A stretch of 64,000 nucleotides of DNA, from the NCBI RefSeq assembly GCF_040529065.1, contig NZ_CP132343.1, positions 310,001 through 374,000 on the forward strand. The letters run 5' to 3'. Origin of the DNA: Xanthomonas sacchari. Its GTDB lineage: Bacteria; Pseudomonadota; Gammaproteobacteria; Xanthomonadales; Xanthomonadaceae. Below, one piece after another: positions 46,906-55,753 of the stretch (its first letter is position 1; each line of letters opens with the position of its first letter). Made by a program: the position numbers and the translations under genes. A model generated the notes under the pieces. The model worked only from the letters and a program-made list of their open reading frames with translations, made no database searches and had not been told where the DNA came from.

Positions 46906-47723
46906 GTCGTCTTTTCCTTGGCGACGGCCAGGGGGGCCGGGTCGAGGGTGCCGTCGGCGTCGTCGATCAGCACCGGATTGGCGCGGGTGCGTCGGTACTC
47001 GCGTACCACGTGTCCGTAGGTCCACACCTGCACGATCACGTGCGAGGTGATCTTCCACAGATCGCGCACCAGCCGGAAGTGGCTCTTGCGGAACGTGCCC
47101 GGGGTCTGGCTGGCATAGCGGGTCTCGATCGGCACCGCCACCACCCGCGCGCCGGCCTGGCGCGCGGCCGAGATCAGCAACTGCGCCTCGAACACGAAGC
47201 CTTCGCCGGGCACGTCGGGCAGGGTGTAGACCGACTGCGGATACAGGCGCTGCCCGCTCTGGCTGTCGACCAGGCGGAAGCCGCAGCCCCAGGCGATGCC
47301 CCAGTCGCCGAAATCGTTGCCGATGCGGCGGATCGGCGGCTGGCTGGCGCGCTTGCGCAGGCGCGCGCCGACGATCACGCAGCCGGGGTGGCGGTTGGCC
47401 GCGGCCAGCAGCCGCGGGAAGTCGGCGGCGCTGTGCTGGCCGTCGCCGTCCATGGTCATCACCGCGCGCGCGCCCTGGCGCTGCGCCTCGGCGAAGCCGC
47501 TGCGCAGCGCCGCGCCCTTGCCGCGGCGCTGTGGGTGGCGTAGCAGGGTCACCGGCAGGTCGGCGATGCAGTCGCTGGTGCCGTCGTCGGAGCCGTCGTC
47601 GACCACGATCACCCGCGGGCAGTGCGCCAGCGCGTCGCCGACCACCTCGCGGATGCGCAGCCGTTCGTTGAGGGCCGGAATCAGGATCGCGGCGTCGGCG
47701 GCGGTCAGCGGCGTGCGGCTCAT
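46902..47723 (-). CDS. Family 2 glycosyltransferase
   Basis: 273 residues with the GT-A fold: AILIPALNERLRIREVV, VIVVDDGSDDGTS (DD of the UDP site), GKGAALRSGFAEA and MTMDGDGQH (DxD), then GFRLVDSQSGQRLYP. It looks like DPM/polyprenyl-phosphate type GT2 enzymes but has no membrane helix. It is coupled by overlaps to the chain-length factor and the flavoprotein, which implies that the pigment or its carrier is glycosylated. The donor sugar is unknown. Confidence 0.85.
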   Translation of the reverse strand: MSRTPLTAADAAILIPALNERLRIREVVGDALAHCPRVIVVDDGSDDGTSDCIADLPVTLLRHPQRRGKGAALRSGFAEAQRQGARAVMTMDGDGQHSAADFPRLLAAANRHPGCVIVGARLRKRASQPPIRRIGNDFGDWGIAWGCGFRLVDSQSGQRLYPQSVYTLPDVPGEGFVFEAQLLISAARQAGARVVAVPIETRYASQTPGTFRKSHFRLVRDLWKITSHVIVQVWTYGHVVREYRRTRANPVLIDDADGTLDPAPLAVAKEKTT

Positions 47724-48508
47724 ACGCGCAACTCCACCTGCAGGCAGCGGCCGCCGCCGGCGTCGAGCACGCAGCCGCTTCCGCCCAGCGCCAGCGCGTC
47801 GAACAGCGGCAGCATCGGCGCCATCGCGTTGCCCGCGGCATGCCGCGCCAGCGGGCCGTCGCCGGCCGCGGCGGTGCCGTCGCGCAACTGCACCTGCAAC
47901 TGCGGCTTGCCGTCGCGTGCGCCGGCGCTCAGCACCAGCGCACCGCCGAGCAGGCCTTCGCTGCGCGCGATGCGGCCCAGCGCGCCCACCGAGCGGCTGT
48001 CGTAGCCGACCAGCAGCACCGCGTCTTCGCCCGCGGCCAGTTGCGACAGCGCTTCCAGCAGTCCCTGCGCGAAGCTGCCCGAGTGCGCGCTGATCGCGGT
48101 CGCCGCGGCGGTGGCGCCGGCGCCGATGGTCCAGTAGCCGGCGGCGGCGTTGTGCACCGAGTTGTGGAACTTGGTCGGCGAGACCGACAGCGGCTCGCTG
48201 GCGAGGGTGGTGCACATGTAGTCGGTGATCGCCAGGTCGCCGTGGGTGGAGGTGAACACCGACGGCAGCGTCGCCGGGTCGCGGCCGGCGTCCTGGCAGG
48301 CGGCCAGCGCCGCGTCCAGCGACACCGCCACCGTGTCCGGCGCGCGCCGACGCTCGTTGGGCGCCAGCAGTTGCGGCGACGGCCGTGCCGGCGTCTCTTG
48401 CAGCGCGCCGTCGCCGCGCGCGAACGCCTGCGCCAGTGCCCACCCGGGCAGGCCGGGCGCCCAGAAACCGATGCCTTCGATCGTCGCGTGCAGCATCGGC
48501 GTGCTCAT
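47720..48508 (-). CDS. Beta-ketoacyl synthase-like chain-length factor
   Basis: 262-residue ketosynthase-like protein (PF13723 type) without the active-site Cys: the site reads KFHNSVHNAAAGYW instead of TACSS. Such proteins pair with a catalytic KS to form the KS-CLF heterodimer that sets chain length in type II PKS and aryl-polyene systems. It overlaps the KS gene upstream and the glycosyltransferase downstream by four bases each (48505-48508 and 47720-47723). Confidence 0.87.
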   Translation of the reverse strand: MSTPMLHATIEGIGFWAPGLPGWALAQAFARGDGALQETPARPSPQLLAPNERRRAPDTVAVSLDAALAACQDAGRDPATLPSVFTSTHGDLAITDYMCTTLASEPLSVSPTKFHNSVHNAAAGYWTIGAGATAAATAISAHSGSFAQGLLEALSQLAAGEDAVLLVGYDSRSVGALGRIARSEGLLGGALVLSAGARDGKPQLQVQLRDGTAAAGDGPLARHAAGNAMAPMLPLFDALALGGSGCVLDAGGGRCLQVELRV

Positions 48509-49743
48509 GCGCGACCGAACAGCAGCGAGCAGTTGTTGCCGCCGAAGCCGAAGGAGTTGTTCATCGCGTAGCGGACCTGTGCATGGGCGGTGGCGAAGCG
48601 GATCTGCGGGCCGCAGGCGGGGTCGGGCAGTTCGCTGTTGAGGGTGCCGGGCAGCAGGCCGTCGCGCAGCGCCAGCAGGGCGAACACCGACTCGACGATG
48701 CCGGCGGCACCGAGCGTGTGCCCAGTCCAGGCCTTGGTCGAACTGGCGTGCAGGGTGGGCGGGAACAGCGCCGCCACCGCGGCGGCCTCGACGCTGTCGT
48801 TGGCCGGGGTCGCGGTGCCGTGCAGGTTCAGGTACCCGACTTCGGCCGCGTCCACGCCGGCGCGCTGCAGCGCACCGCGCATCGCCAGGCCGGCGCCCAG
48901 GCCCTGCGGATGCGGCGCGGACATGTGGTGGGCGTCGCTGGATTCGCCGTAGCCGCACAGCAGCGCCTGCGCCGGCGGTGCGTCGGCGGCATCGGCGCGT
49001 TCCAGCAGCGCGTAGCCGCCGGCCTCGCCCAGCGACAGCCCGACCCGGCGCACGTCGAACGGCCGGCACGGCTCCGGCGACACCACCTGCAGCGAGTTGA
49101 AGCCGAACAGCACGCTGCCGCACAGCGTGTCCACGCCGCCGACCAGCGCCGCATCGACCACGCCGGCGGCGATCAGCCGCGCCGCCTGGGCGAACACCTT
49201 GGCGCTGGACGAGCAGGCGGTGGCGACAGTGATGCACGGGCCGCGCAGGCCGGTGGCGGCGCGCACGAAATCGCCGAGCGAATGCGGGGTGTGCACGATC
49301 GGCCGGTCCAGGTCGGCGGGCAGGCGCGGGCCGTCCGCGTCGTGCTCGAGCCGGGTGTAGGCCTCCTCGCTGGCGCCGATGCTGGAGGTGGAGGTGCCCA
49401 TCACCACCGCCACCCGCTCGGCGCCATGCCGCTGCGCCGCGGCGGCCACGGCGGCGGCCATGCCGTCCTGCTGCAGCGCCAGCCAGGCCAGGCGGTTGTT
49501 GCGGCATTCCCAGGCGGCCAGGGCGTCCGGCAGCGCCGCGGTCTCCAGCGCGTCCACCCGGCCGATCCAGCATTCCAGCGGTTGCGGGCCGAAATCGTTG
49601 CGACGCAGGCCGCTGCGGCCCTCGCGCAGCGCCGCGGCCTGGGCCTGCAGCCCGCTGCCGAGCGCGTTGGTCGCGGTGTAGGCGCGGATGGCCACCGGGG
49701 CCATCCGGGGCGACGAGGACGCTTCGGTCACGCGGTCTTCCAT
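48505..49743 (-). CDS. Beta-ketoacyl-ACP synthase (KASII-like) of the pigment cluster
   Basis: 412-residue condensing enzyme with the full catalytic triad: Cys177 (TACSSSAK), His308 (HGTATPAND) and His342 (TGHTLGAAG), and FGFGGNN at the C terminus. It extends the aryl starter with malonyl units. It is the first gene of the leftward KS-CLF-GT2-flavoprotein unit, all joined by four-base overlaps. The start ATG at 49743 gives MEDRVTEASS; an internal ATG 13 codons later is possible. Confidence 0.92.
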   Translation of the reverse strand: MEDRVTEASSSPRMAPVAIRAYTATNALGSGLQAQAAALREGRSGLRRNDFGPQPLECWIGRVDALETAALPDALAAWECRNNRLAWLALQQDGMAAAVAAAAQRHGAERVAVVMGTSTSSIGASEEAYTRLEHDADGPRLPADLDRPIVHTPHSLGDFVRAATGLRGPCITVATACSSSAKVFAQAARLIAAGVVDAALVGGVDTLCGSVLFGFNSLQVVSPEPCRPFDVRRVGLSLGEAGGYALLERADAADAPPAQALLCGYGESSDAHHMSAPHPQGLGAGLAMRGALQRAGVDAAEVGYLNLHGTATPANDSVEAAAVAALFPPTLHASSTKAWTGHTLGAAGIVESVFALLALRDGLLPGTLNSELPDPACGPQIRFATAHAQVRYAMNNSFGFGGNNCSLLFGRA

Positions 49744-49922
49744 ACAAGGACAATCACCGCAGTATATCGACGCATTCGGTGATGCCGTGAATCGCCAACG
49801 GGGCGAACGTGAATGGCGCGCCTGCCCTGGATCCGTTCAGCGCAGGGCCGGCGTGCGCTTTCGCCGCTGGCGCATTTCCTCCACAATCGCTTGCCTTTCC
49901 ACGCCAGGCGCACGCCACGGGC

Positions 49923-50183
49923 ATGCAAGCCTACGTCTACAAAAGCCAACGCAAGCCGGACACCTATCTGTATCTCGCCGCCCGCGACGACTTCGGCCGT
50001 CTGCCGCCGGCGCTGCTGGCGTCGCTGCAGCCGCTGGCGTTCGTGCTCGAAGTGGCGCTGACCGCCGAACGCAAACTGGCCCGTGCCGATCCGGCCGCGG
50101 TGCGCGCCAACCTCGCCGGCTGCGGCTTCCATCTGCAATTGCCGCCGTCCCTGCCCGGCACCACCGATCGACACGATGACTGA
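49923..50183 (+). CDS. YcgL domain protein
   Basis: 86 residues with the YcgL fold signature [28 protein letters not shown] at the N terminus. YcgL is a small conserved gammaproteobacterial protein of unknown function. The ATG at 49923 matches the family start; the longer in-frame lead is not conserved. It is divergent from the KS gene and overlaps the ankyrin gene by eight bases. Confidence 0.88.
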   Translation: MQAYVYKSQRKPDTYLYLAARDDFGRLPPALLASLQPLAFVLEVALTAERKLARADPAAVRANLAGCGFHLQLPPSLPGTTDRHDD

Positions 50184-53100
50184 CTCCTTTCTCCGTGCGC
50201 GTGCGCCGATGCTCGCCGCCGCGCTCGGCGCGGTGCTGGCGCTGGCCGCCGGATTCGGCCCGCTGGCCGCCGCGCTGGGCGCCTGGCTGGCGCAGCCGGC
50301 GTTCGCCCTGGCGCTGTCCTGGCAGCGCGGCAGCCGGCCGCGTCCGCGCGCGGCGCGCGAGCTGGTCGGCGCCGCGGCGCCGCTGCTGGTGCTGTGGGCC
50401 GGCGGCATGGCGCTGGTCGCGGTGCTGGTGGCCTGGCCGCTGGCGGCCCTGCACGACAGCGGCAGCCTGGCCGCGGCGCTGGCGCTGAGCGTGGCCGCCA
50501 GCGCGGCCCTGCTCGGGCTGTGGCGGACCTGGCCGCTGTGGCACGGCAGCGATGCCGAGGGCGGCCCGCTGGGCGCACGCTGGCACGCGCTGGCGCAGCA
50601 GGACGTGCAGGCCTGGCGTGGGCTGGCGGTAGCCGCACTGGTGCTGGTGCTGGCCGGGCTCGGCGTGGTGCTGGCCTGGCCGGGGCTGCTCGCCGACGCC
50701 GCGCGCTGGCCGCTGGCGCTGGCCTACGCCCTGCTGTCGCCGCTGCTGCACGCCGGCCTGCAACGGGTGGCCCCGCCGCAGGCGCTGACCCCACCGGTAT
50801 CCTCGGCCGACCTGTTCGCCGAACTGAGCGCCAACACCGCGCCGCGCGCCGACGAGCCGCCGCCGGCGCAGGACGAACTGCATGCGGCGCTGTACGACGC
50901 CGCCCGCGGCGGCCGCGTCGATCGCGCGCTGCAGTTGCTGCAGGCCGGCGCCGATCCGCACGCGCTGCCCGCCGCCGAGTGGCGCGACCAGCGCAGCCTG
51001 CCGGTGCTGGCCGCGGTACTGCCGGACCTGCGCCTGCTGCGCGAACTGATCGTGCGCGGGGTCGACGTCAATCGCCCGCACCTGGGCATGACCCCGCTGC
51101 TGGCCGCCACCCGCGACAGCTGGCATGGCCGCCCGGAGGCGGTGATGACCCTGCTCGCCAACGGCGCCGACCCGCGCGCCAGCGACGGCGATGGCAACAC
51201 CCCGCTGCATCACGCCGCCCGCAGTTCCGACCCGGGCGTGGCCGCGCTGCTGCGCGACGCCGCCGCCGAACTGGACGCGGCCAATCGCGACGGCCTGACC
51301 CCGCTGGCGGTGGCCTGCCAGGTCGGCAACTGGCGCATGGCCAAGTTCCTGCTCGAGCGCGGCGCCAAGCCGGAGCCGGCCGAGGCCAGCCCGGTGCTGC
51401 TGGCCGCCGCCGGCACCGAGGAAGACGATCCGGCCGGCGTGCAGTTGCTGCTCAAGCACAAGGCGCGGGTCGACGCGCGCGATCGCCAGCGCCGCAGCGC
51501 GCTGCACGAGGCGGCGCAGGCCGGCCACGTGGAGATCGTGCAGGCTCTGCTCGGCGCCGGCGCCAACCTGGAAGCGCGCGACGCGCTGGGCCGCACGCCG
51601 TGGCTGGAAGCCGCCCGCCACGGCCGCGTGGCGGTGCTGGAACGGCTGCTGCCGCACAAGCCGGACCTGACCGCGGTCGACGGCGACGGTCGCAACGCGA
51701 TCCTGCTGGCCTGCACCGCCGACCACGTCGCCCCCGGCCTGATCCGGCGTCTGCTGGAACTGGGCGTGGCGTCGGCGCAGCCGGACCAGAGCGGCCGCCG
51801 CGCCGTCGACCTGGCCGCCGAGGCCGGGCGCTGGGCGATCGTGTCCGCGCTGGACCCGGACTATCCGCTGCCGGCCGCGGTCAGCGACGGCCAGGGCGAG
51901 AGCGGCCCGGCCGGCCTGCCCGACCGGCCGCCGCTGGAACTGCTGCGCGAGGGCCTGCAACTGGGCCAGCCGCGCGAGGGCCTGGCCGCGCTGGCGCGGC
52001 TGTGTGCGCCCGAGGAACTGGGCGCGCTGCTGCACGATGCGCCGCTGGCGCTGAACGCGCAGGCGGTGGACTGGCTGCTGGCGCACGGCGCCGCGCCGGA
52101 AGTGCTCGATGCCTGCGGCGATACCCCGATGTTCGCGCTGCTCTCGCGCGGCGTGGAGGCGGTGCCCAGCCTGCAGGCGATGCTGCGACACGGCGTGTCG
52201 CCGGCCGGCCGCGGCGGCCTGACCCGGCTGCTGGCCGCCTGCGCCCAGCACGATCACGCCTCGCGCGCGCTGGAACAGTTCGCGCTGGAACTGCTCGAGC
52301 GCGGCGCCGATCCGTTCGCGCCGTCGCCGGCCGGCGATCCGCCGCTGTCGCTGGCGGTGCGGCTGGGCTGGCTGCGCCTGCAACTGCAGTTGCTCGAGCG
52401 CGGCGCCGACCGCGAGGCGCGCGACAGCCACGGCATGACCGCGCTGCACCTGGCTGCCGCGCTGGGCCGCGAGGCCTCGCTGAAACTGCTGATCCTGCAG
52501 GGTGCCTCGCCGGACGCACGCGCCGCCGACGGCCAGACTCCGCTCGGCGTGGCCCTGGCCAGCGGCCGCCGCGACCTGGCCGACTGGCTGGACTGGCGCA
52601 CCTGGCCGCTGCCGCGGCGTCCGCTGCGCGAGGCCGACGTGCCGGCTGCGGCGATGGTCGGCGATGCCGAGGCGATCCGCCGCCTGATCGACCTGGGCCT
52701 GCCGGTGGATGCGGTGGACGCGCAGGGCTGCACCGCGCTGTTGCGCGCCGCCGGTGGCGGCCATGCCGCGGCGGTGAAGCTGCTGCTGGCGCGCGGCGCC
52801 GATCTGCAGCACGCCGCGGCCAGCGGCGCCACGCCGCTGTCGGCAGCGGTGAGCATGCGCCAGACCGAGATCGTCGCGGCGTTGCTGCAGGCCGGTGCGC
52901 AGATCGAACACCGCCTGCCCGGCGGGGTGACCGTGCTGATGCTGGCCTGCGCGCTGGGCCTGCCGGACATCGCCGCGCGGCTGCTGGCCGCCGGTGCCGA
53001 CGTGCACGCCGGCGACGCGCAGCAACTGGCGCCGCTGCACTGCGCCGCGCTGTACGGCTTCACCGCGCGCGACAAGACCCGCTTGCTGGCGTTGCTGGAC

Positions 53101-53493
53101 ACCTTGCTGCTGGCCGGCGCCGAGGCCGACCGCGGTTCCGCCGGTGGCGTCACGCCGCTGCTGCTGCTGCTGGGCGCGCGCGCCGAACCGGGCACGGCCT
53201 GCGAGGAGCCGGTGGTGCTGGCCGGCGTCGAGCGCCTGCTGGACGAGGACGTCAGCCTGGAAGTGCAGGATCCGCGCGGCTTCGGCCCGCTGCACCTGGC
53301 CGCGTTGCACGGCCTGCCGCTGCTGGTGCAGCGCCTGCTGCGCGCCGGCGCCGATCCGGAACTGCGCGATACCTTGAACCGCACCCCGCGCGAGATCGCG
53401 GTGATGCGCGGCTTCGTCGACGTCGCCGGGCAGTTCCAGCCGGCGCTGCCGGGCGTGTCCTCGATGGCGCGTTTCCTGCGCGAAAGCCGCTAG
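50176..53493 (+). CDS. Giant membrane-anchored ankyrin-repeat protein
   Basis: 1105 residues. The first about 200 residues hold five hydrophobic segments. From about residue 230 to the C terminus run twenty or so ankyrin repeats in two blocks, with consensus-like units such as [40 protein letters not shown] and [21 protein letters not shown] degenerate stretch at about 560-650 separates the blocks. The start ATG overlaps the ycgL stop (ATGACTGA). Ankyrin arrays bind proteins; the partner is unknown and no enzymatic domain was found. Confidence 0.88.
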   Translation: MTDSFLRARAPMLAAALGAVLALAAGFGPLAAALGAWLAQPAFALALSWQRGSRPRPRAARELVGAAAPLLVLWAGGMALVAVLVAWPLAALHDSGSLAAALALSVAASAALLGLWRTWPLWHGSDAEGGPLGARWHALAQQDVQAWRGLAVAALVLVLAGLGVVLAWPGLLADAARWPLALAYALLSPLLHAGLQRVAPPQALTPPVSSADLFAELSANTAPRADEPPPAQDELHAALYDAARGGRVDRALQLLQAGADPHALPAAEWRDQRSLPVLAAVLPDLRLLRELIVRGVDVNRPHLGMTPLLAATRDSWHGRPEAVMTLLANGADPRASDGDGNTPLHHAARSSDPGVAALLRDAAAELDAANRDGLTPLAVACQVGNWRMAKFLLERGAKPEPAEASPVLLAAAGTEEDDPAGVQLLLKHKARVDARDRQRRSALHEAAQAGHVEIVQALLGAGANLEARDALGRTPWLEAARHGRVAVLERLLPHKPDLTAVDGDGRNAILLACTADHVAPGLIRRLLELGVASAQPDQSGRRAVDLAAEAGRWAIVSALDPDYPLPAAVSDGQGESGPAGLPDRPPLELLREGLQLGQPREGLAALARLCAPEELGALLHDAPLALNAQAVDWLLAHGAAPEVLDACGDTPMFALLSRGVEAVPSLQAMLRHGVSPAGRGGLTRLLAACAQHDHASRALEQFALELLERGADPFAPSPAGDPPLSLAVRLGWLRLQLQLLERGADREARDSHGMTALHLAAALGREASLKLLILQGASPDARAADGQTPLGVALASGRRDLADWLDWRTWPLPRRPLREADVPAAAMVGDAEAIRRLIDLGLPVDAVDAQGCTALLRAAGGGHAAAVKLLLARGADLQHAAASGATPLSAAVSMRQTEIVAALLQAGAQIEHRLPGGVTVLMLACALGLPDIAARLLAAGADVHAGDAQQLAPLHCAALYGFTARDKTRLLALLDTLLLAGAEADRGSAGGVTPLLLLLGARAEPGTACEEPVVLAGVERLLDEDVSLEVQDPRGFGPLHLAALHGLPLLVQRLLRAGADPELRDTLNRTPREIAVMRGFVDVAGQFQPALPGVSSMARFLRESR

Positions 53494-53500
53494 CGCTTTT

Positions 53501-53647
53501 CCTTCTCCCATCGGGAGAAGGTGGCCCGGAGGGCCGGATGAGGGCAGGGCGCCGCCTCGCGCCGCCCATCGCCCATCGCCCCGCGCCTCGTGCCTCGTGC
53601 CGTCCCCTCACTCAGACCCCTCTCCCGGTGGGAGAGGGGCTTGCCGC
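53501..53647. repeat. GC-rich xanthomonad intergenic repeat, second locus
   Basis: CCTTCTCCC / GGGAGAAGG hairpin (53501-53521), the CGGATGAGGGCAGGGC stretch, and the CCTCTCCC / GGGAGAGG hairpin after TCACTCAGACCCC. These are the modules of the tandem repeat at 19708-20044 in the same order. It immediately follows the ankyrin stop and can serve as its terminator. Confidence 0.8.
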
Positions 53648-53669
53648 ATCGCGGCGCACCGCAGCGCCC

Positions 53670-53695
53670 AAAAAAATGCCCGCCGGAAGGCGGGC
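53670..53695 (-). terminator. Terminator of the subtilase gene
   Basis: On the minus strand the hairpin GCCCGCC-TTCC-GGCGGGC is followed by ATTTTTTT, a good rho-independent terminator. It lies about 100 bases after the stop of the S8 protease gene. Confidence 0.8.
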
Positions 53696-53798
53696 GAACT
53701 GCGTCATGGTAGGCACATCGCTGCTTTCGGAGCCGCGGCGGCAGGGGCTCCTCCCGCGCACGTGGCGCGGCGGCGAACGGCGCCGCCGCGCGGTCGCG

Positions 53799-55688
53799 TT
53801 ACTGCCGTGCGACCACGGTCAGGCCGCTGTAGCTGCCGCTCAGGCGCACGTAGTAGGTCGTGGCGCTGGACGGGGTGAGGCGCACCGTCTGGGTGGTGGT
53901 GCCGGCACGGGTGGAGCGCGCGTCGTAGCTGCTGCTGGTCGGCACCTTGCCCGCCGACACGTACATCGCCACGTTGCCGTTGCCGCCGAAGGTCATGAAG
54001 CTGACCACGGTGCCGGCGGCGGCCTGGAAGCTGTACAGCGCGTCGCCGCCCTGGCTGCCGAGGCCGCGCATCTCCACCTTGTTGACCAGGGTCTTGGTCG
54101 GCGGCACGCAGGTGCTGTCCGACGGATTGCACGGCGGGGTGGTGGCCATCTGCAGCAGCATGTCCACGTCCAGGATGCCGGCGCCGATCGGCGTGCTGGT
54201 GGGGATCGTCACCGGGAACGGCCGTGCGCTGGCGCGCAGCAGGTCGCGCATGCCGGTCCAGCTGAACGGGGTGGTGGCCACGCTCTGCACCAGCGCCACC
54301 GCCGCGGCCACGTGCGGGGAGGCCATCGAGGTGCCGGCCATGCCGCCGATCTGCCAGTCGCTGGTCGGGCTCTGCGAGCCGCCGTTGATCACCTGGAAGA
54401 TGTAGCCGCCCGGGTTGCCGTCGATGTCGCCGCCGCCGCCCGGCGCGGCGATGTCCACGCGGGTGCCGTAGTTGGAATAGCTGGCGCGGCCGCCGTTGAT
54501 GCGCGAGGCGCCGACGCTGATCACGCCGTTGCAGGAGGACATGGTGTACGTGGCGGCGTTGGCGTTGGAGTTGCCGGCGGCGACCACGATGATCGTGCCC
54601 TTGGCGTTGATCTGGTCGATCGCGTCCTGGTAGATCTGCGGGCAGGTGTCCGGGGAGCTGCTGCCCAGGCTCATGTTGATCACCTCGGCCGGGTTCGGGT
54701 TGGTCGGCAGGCCGGCGACCGGCAGGCCCGCGGCCCACAGCATGCCGTCGGTGATGTCGCTGCCGAAGCCGCCGCAGGAGCCGAGCACGCGCACCGGCAG
54801 GATCTTGGCGTCGTAGGCCAGGCCGGCGGTGGCCAGGTTGTTGTTGGTGACCTGGGCGATGGTGCCGGAGACGTGGCTGCCGTGCCACGAGCTCGGCTCC
54901 GGGGCGTTGCCGGAGCCGCCGAGCGCGTTGCAGTAGTCGGCCTCGACCCAGTCGCCCAGGTCGTAGCCGCCGGCCACGCGGCCGTCGGTGTCGCGGCGCG
55001 AGACGCGGTGGTCGGTGATCATGTCGTAGCCGGGCAGCACGTTGGCGGCCAGGTCCGGATTGTTCTGCACCACGCCGGTGTCGACCACCGCCACCACCAC
55101 GCCCTTGCCGGTGGAGCGGGTCCAGCCCTGCTCGGCATTCACCCCGCCGACCGGGTCGTGGAAATTCCACTGCAACTGGGCGTAGGCCGGATCGTTGGGG
55201 GTGGTGGAGGCAGCGGCCGCGACGGCAGCCGGCAGGCGCACGCTGGCCTCGTCCAGGCGCCGGTACAGGCGGTCGACCTGCACCGACACCACCGACGGGT
55301 CGGCCTTCAGTTCGTTGATGAAGGCGGTGCGCTCGCTGTCGCTGAGGTGGCGCGAGGTCTGCACCACGTGCCAGCCCGGCACCGCCATGTCGCGCAGCAC
55401 CTTGGCGCTGACGGCGCTGCGTACGGTCAGGCCGTCGCTGGCGATCTGCGCGCGCTGCATGCCGCTGCGTGCCACCGCGCTGCTGAGGGTGGTGGCGAGC
55501 AGGCTGCGCGCCTGGGTGCCGCCGTCGCGGGTCTTGACGATGAAGCGCTGGCCCAGGTCGTTGGGGTTGGCCGATTGCGGCACCGGGCCCTGCACGCGGC
55601 CCAGGCCGATGGTGGGAGTGGCCGCCTGCGCGCCAGCGGCGAACAGGACGGCGGCGAGGGCAGCGGCGAGCGTGTTGGAAGACATCAT
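53799..55688 (-). CDS. Secreted S8-family serine protease (subtilase)
   Basis: 629-residue exported protease. Signal peptide MMSSNTLAAALAAVLFAAGAQA; an I9-like propeptide (about 45-145, RFIVKTRDGG...); catalytic Asp203 (VVDTGV), His269 (WHGSHVSG), oxyanion Asn373 (AAGNSN) and Ser454 (AGTSMASPHVA); and a C-terminal PPC domain (from about 530, ALYSFQAAAGTVVSFMTFGGNGNVAMYV). This is the plan of xanthomonad extracellular proteases secreted by the type II system. The start uses MM with AGGA upstream. It follows the YadA-like gene on the same strand. Confidence 0.94.
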   Translation of the reverse strand: MMSSNTLAAALAAVLFAAGAQAATPTIGLGRVQGPVPQSANPNDLGQRFIVKTRDGGTQARSLLATTLSSAVARSGMQRAQIASDGLTVRSAVSAKVLRDMAVPGWHVVQTSRHLSDSERTAFINELKADPSVVSVQVDRLYRRLDEASVRLPAAVAAAASTTPNDPAYAQLQWNFHDPVGGVNAEQGWTRSTGKGVVVAVVDTGVVQNNPDLAANVLPGYDMITDHRVSRRDTDGRVAGGYDLGDWVEADYCNALGGSGNAPEPSSWHGSHVSGTIAQVTNNNLATAGLAYDAKILPVRVLGSCGGFGSDITDGMLWAAGLPVAGLPTNPNPAEVINMSLGSSSPDTCPQIYQDAIDQINAKGTIIVVAAGNSNANAATYTMSSCNGVISVGASRINGGRASYSNYGTRVDIAAPGGGGDIDGNPGGYIFQVINGGSQSPTSDWQIGGMAGTSMASPHVAAAVALVQSVATTPFSWTGMRDLLRASARPFPVTIPTSTPIGAGILDVDMLLQMATTPPCNPSDSTCVPPTKTLVNKVEMRGLGSQGGDALYSFQAAAGTVVSFMTFGGNGNVAMYVSAGKVPTSSSYDARSTRAGTTTQTVRLTPSSATTYYVRLSGSYSGLTVVARQ

Positions 55689-55727
55689 CTGCAGATCCTG
55701 GAAAAAAAGAGGAAGAGGAATAAACAC

Positions 55728-55748
55728 CGCGGCGCGCGTGGCGCCGCG
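55728..55748 (-). terminator. Hairpin between the adhesin and protease genes
   Basis: CGCGGCGC and its complement GCGCCGCG enclose GCGTG in the 65-base gap. On the minus strand it is followed by GTGTTTATT and, 20 bases later, a run of T residues. It may act as an attenuator or partial terminator, or as a stabiliser, separating protease expression from the adhesin. Confidence 0.35.
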
Positions 55749-55753
55749 CGACA

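Larger units (their letters stand above)
53494..53798. other. Intergenic region with repeats and a terminator
   Basis: A 305-base gap between convergent genes. It contains the repeat block at 53501-53647 and the leftward terminator at 53670-53695. No coding signal was seen in the rest. Confidence 0.6.

Noticed and set aside
43639-47019. Long + strand frame opposite the tannase and second flavoprotein
   Set aside because: Composition typical of antisense frames at high GC; no recognisable domain; the minus-strand genes are well supported.
48505-49743. Primary-metabolism FabF
   Set aside because: The paired Cys-less chain-length factor and coupled tailoring genes mark it as the pigment ketosynthase; it is not next to acpP or fabG of the fab operon.
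53501-53521. Classical rho-independent terminator for the ankyrin gene
   Set aside because: The hairpin has no following T tract and belongs to the dispersed repeat family; it was kept only as a repeat with possible terminator effect.
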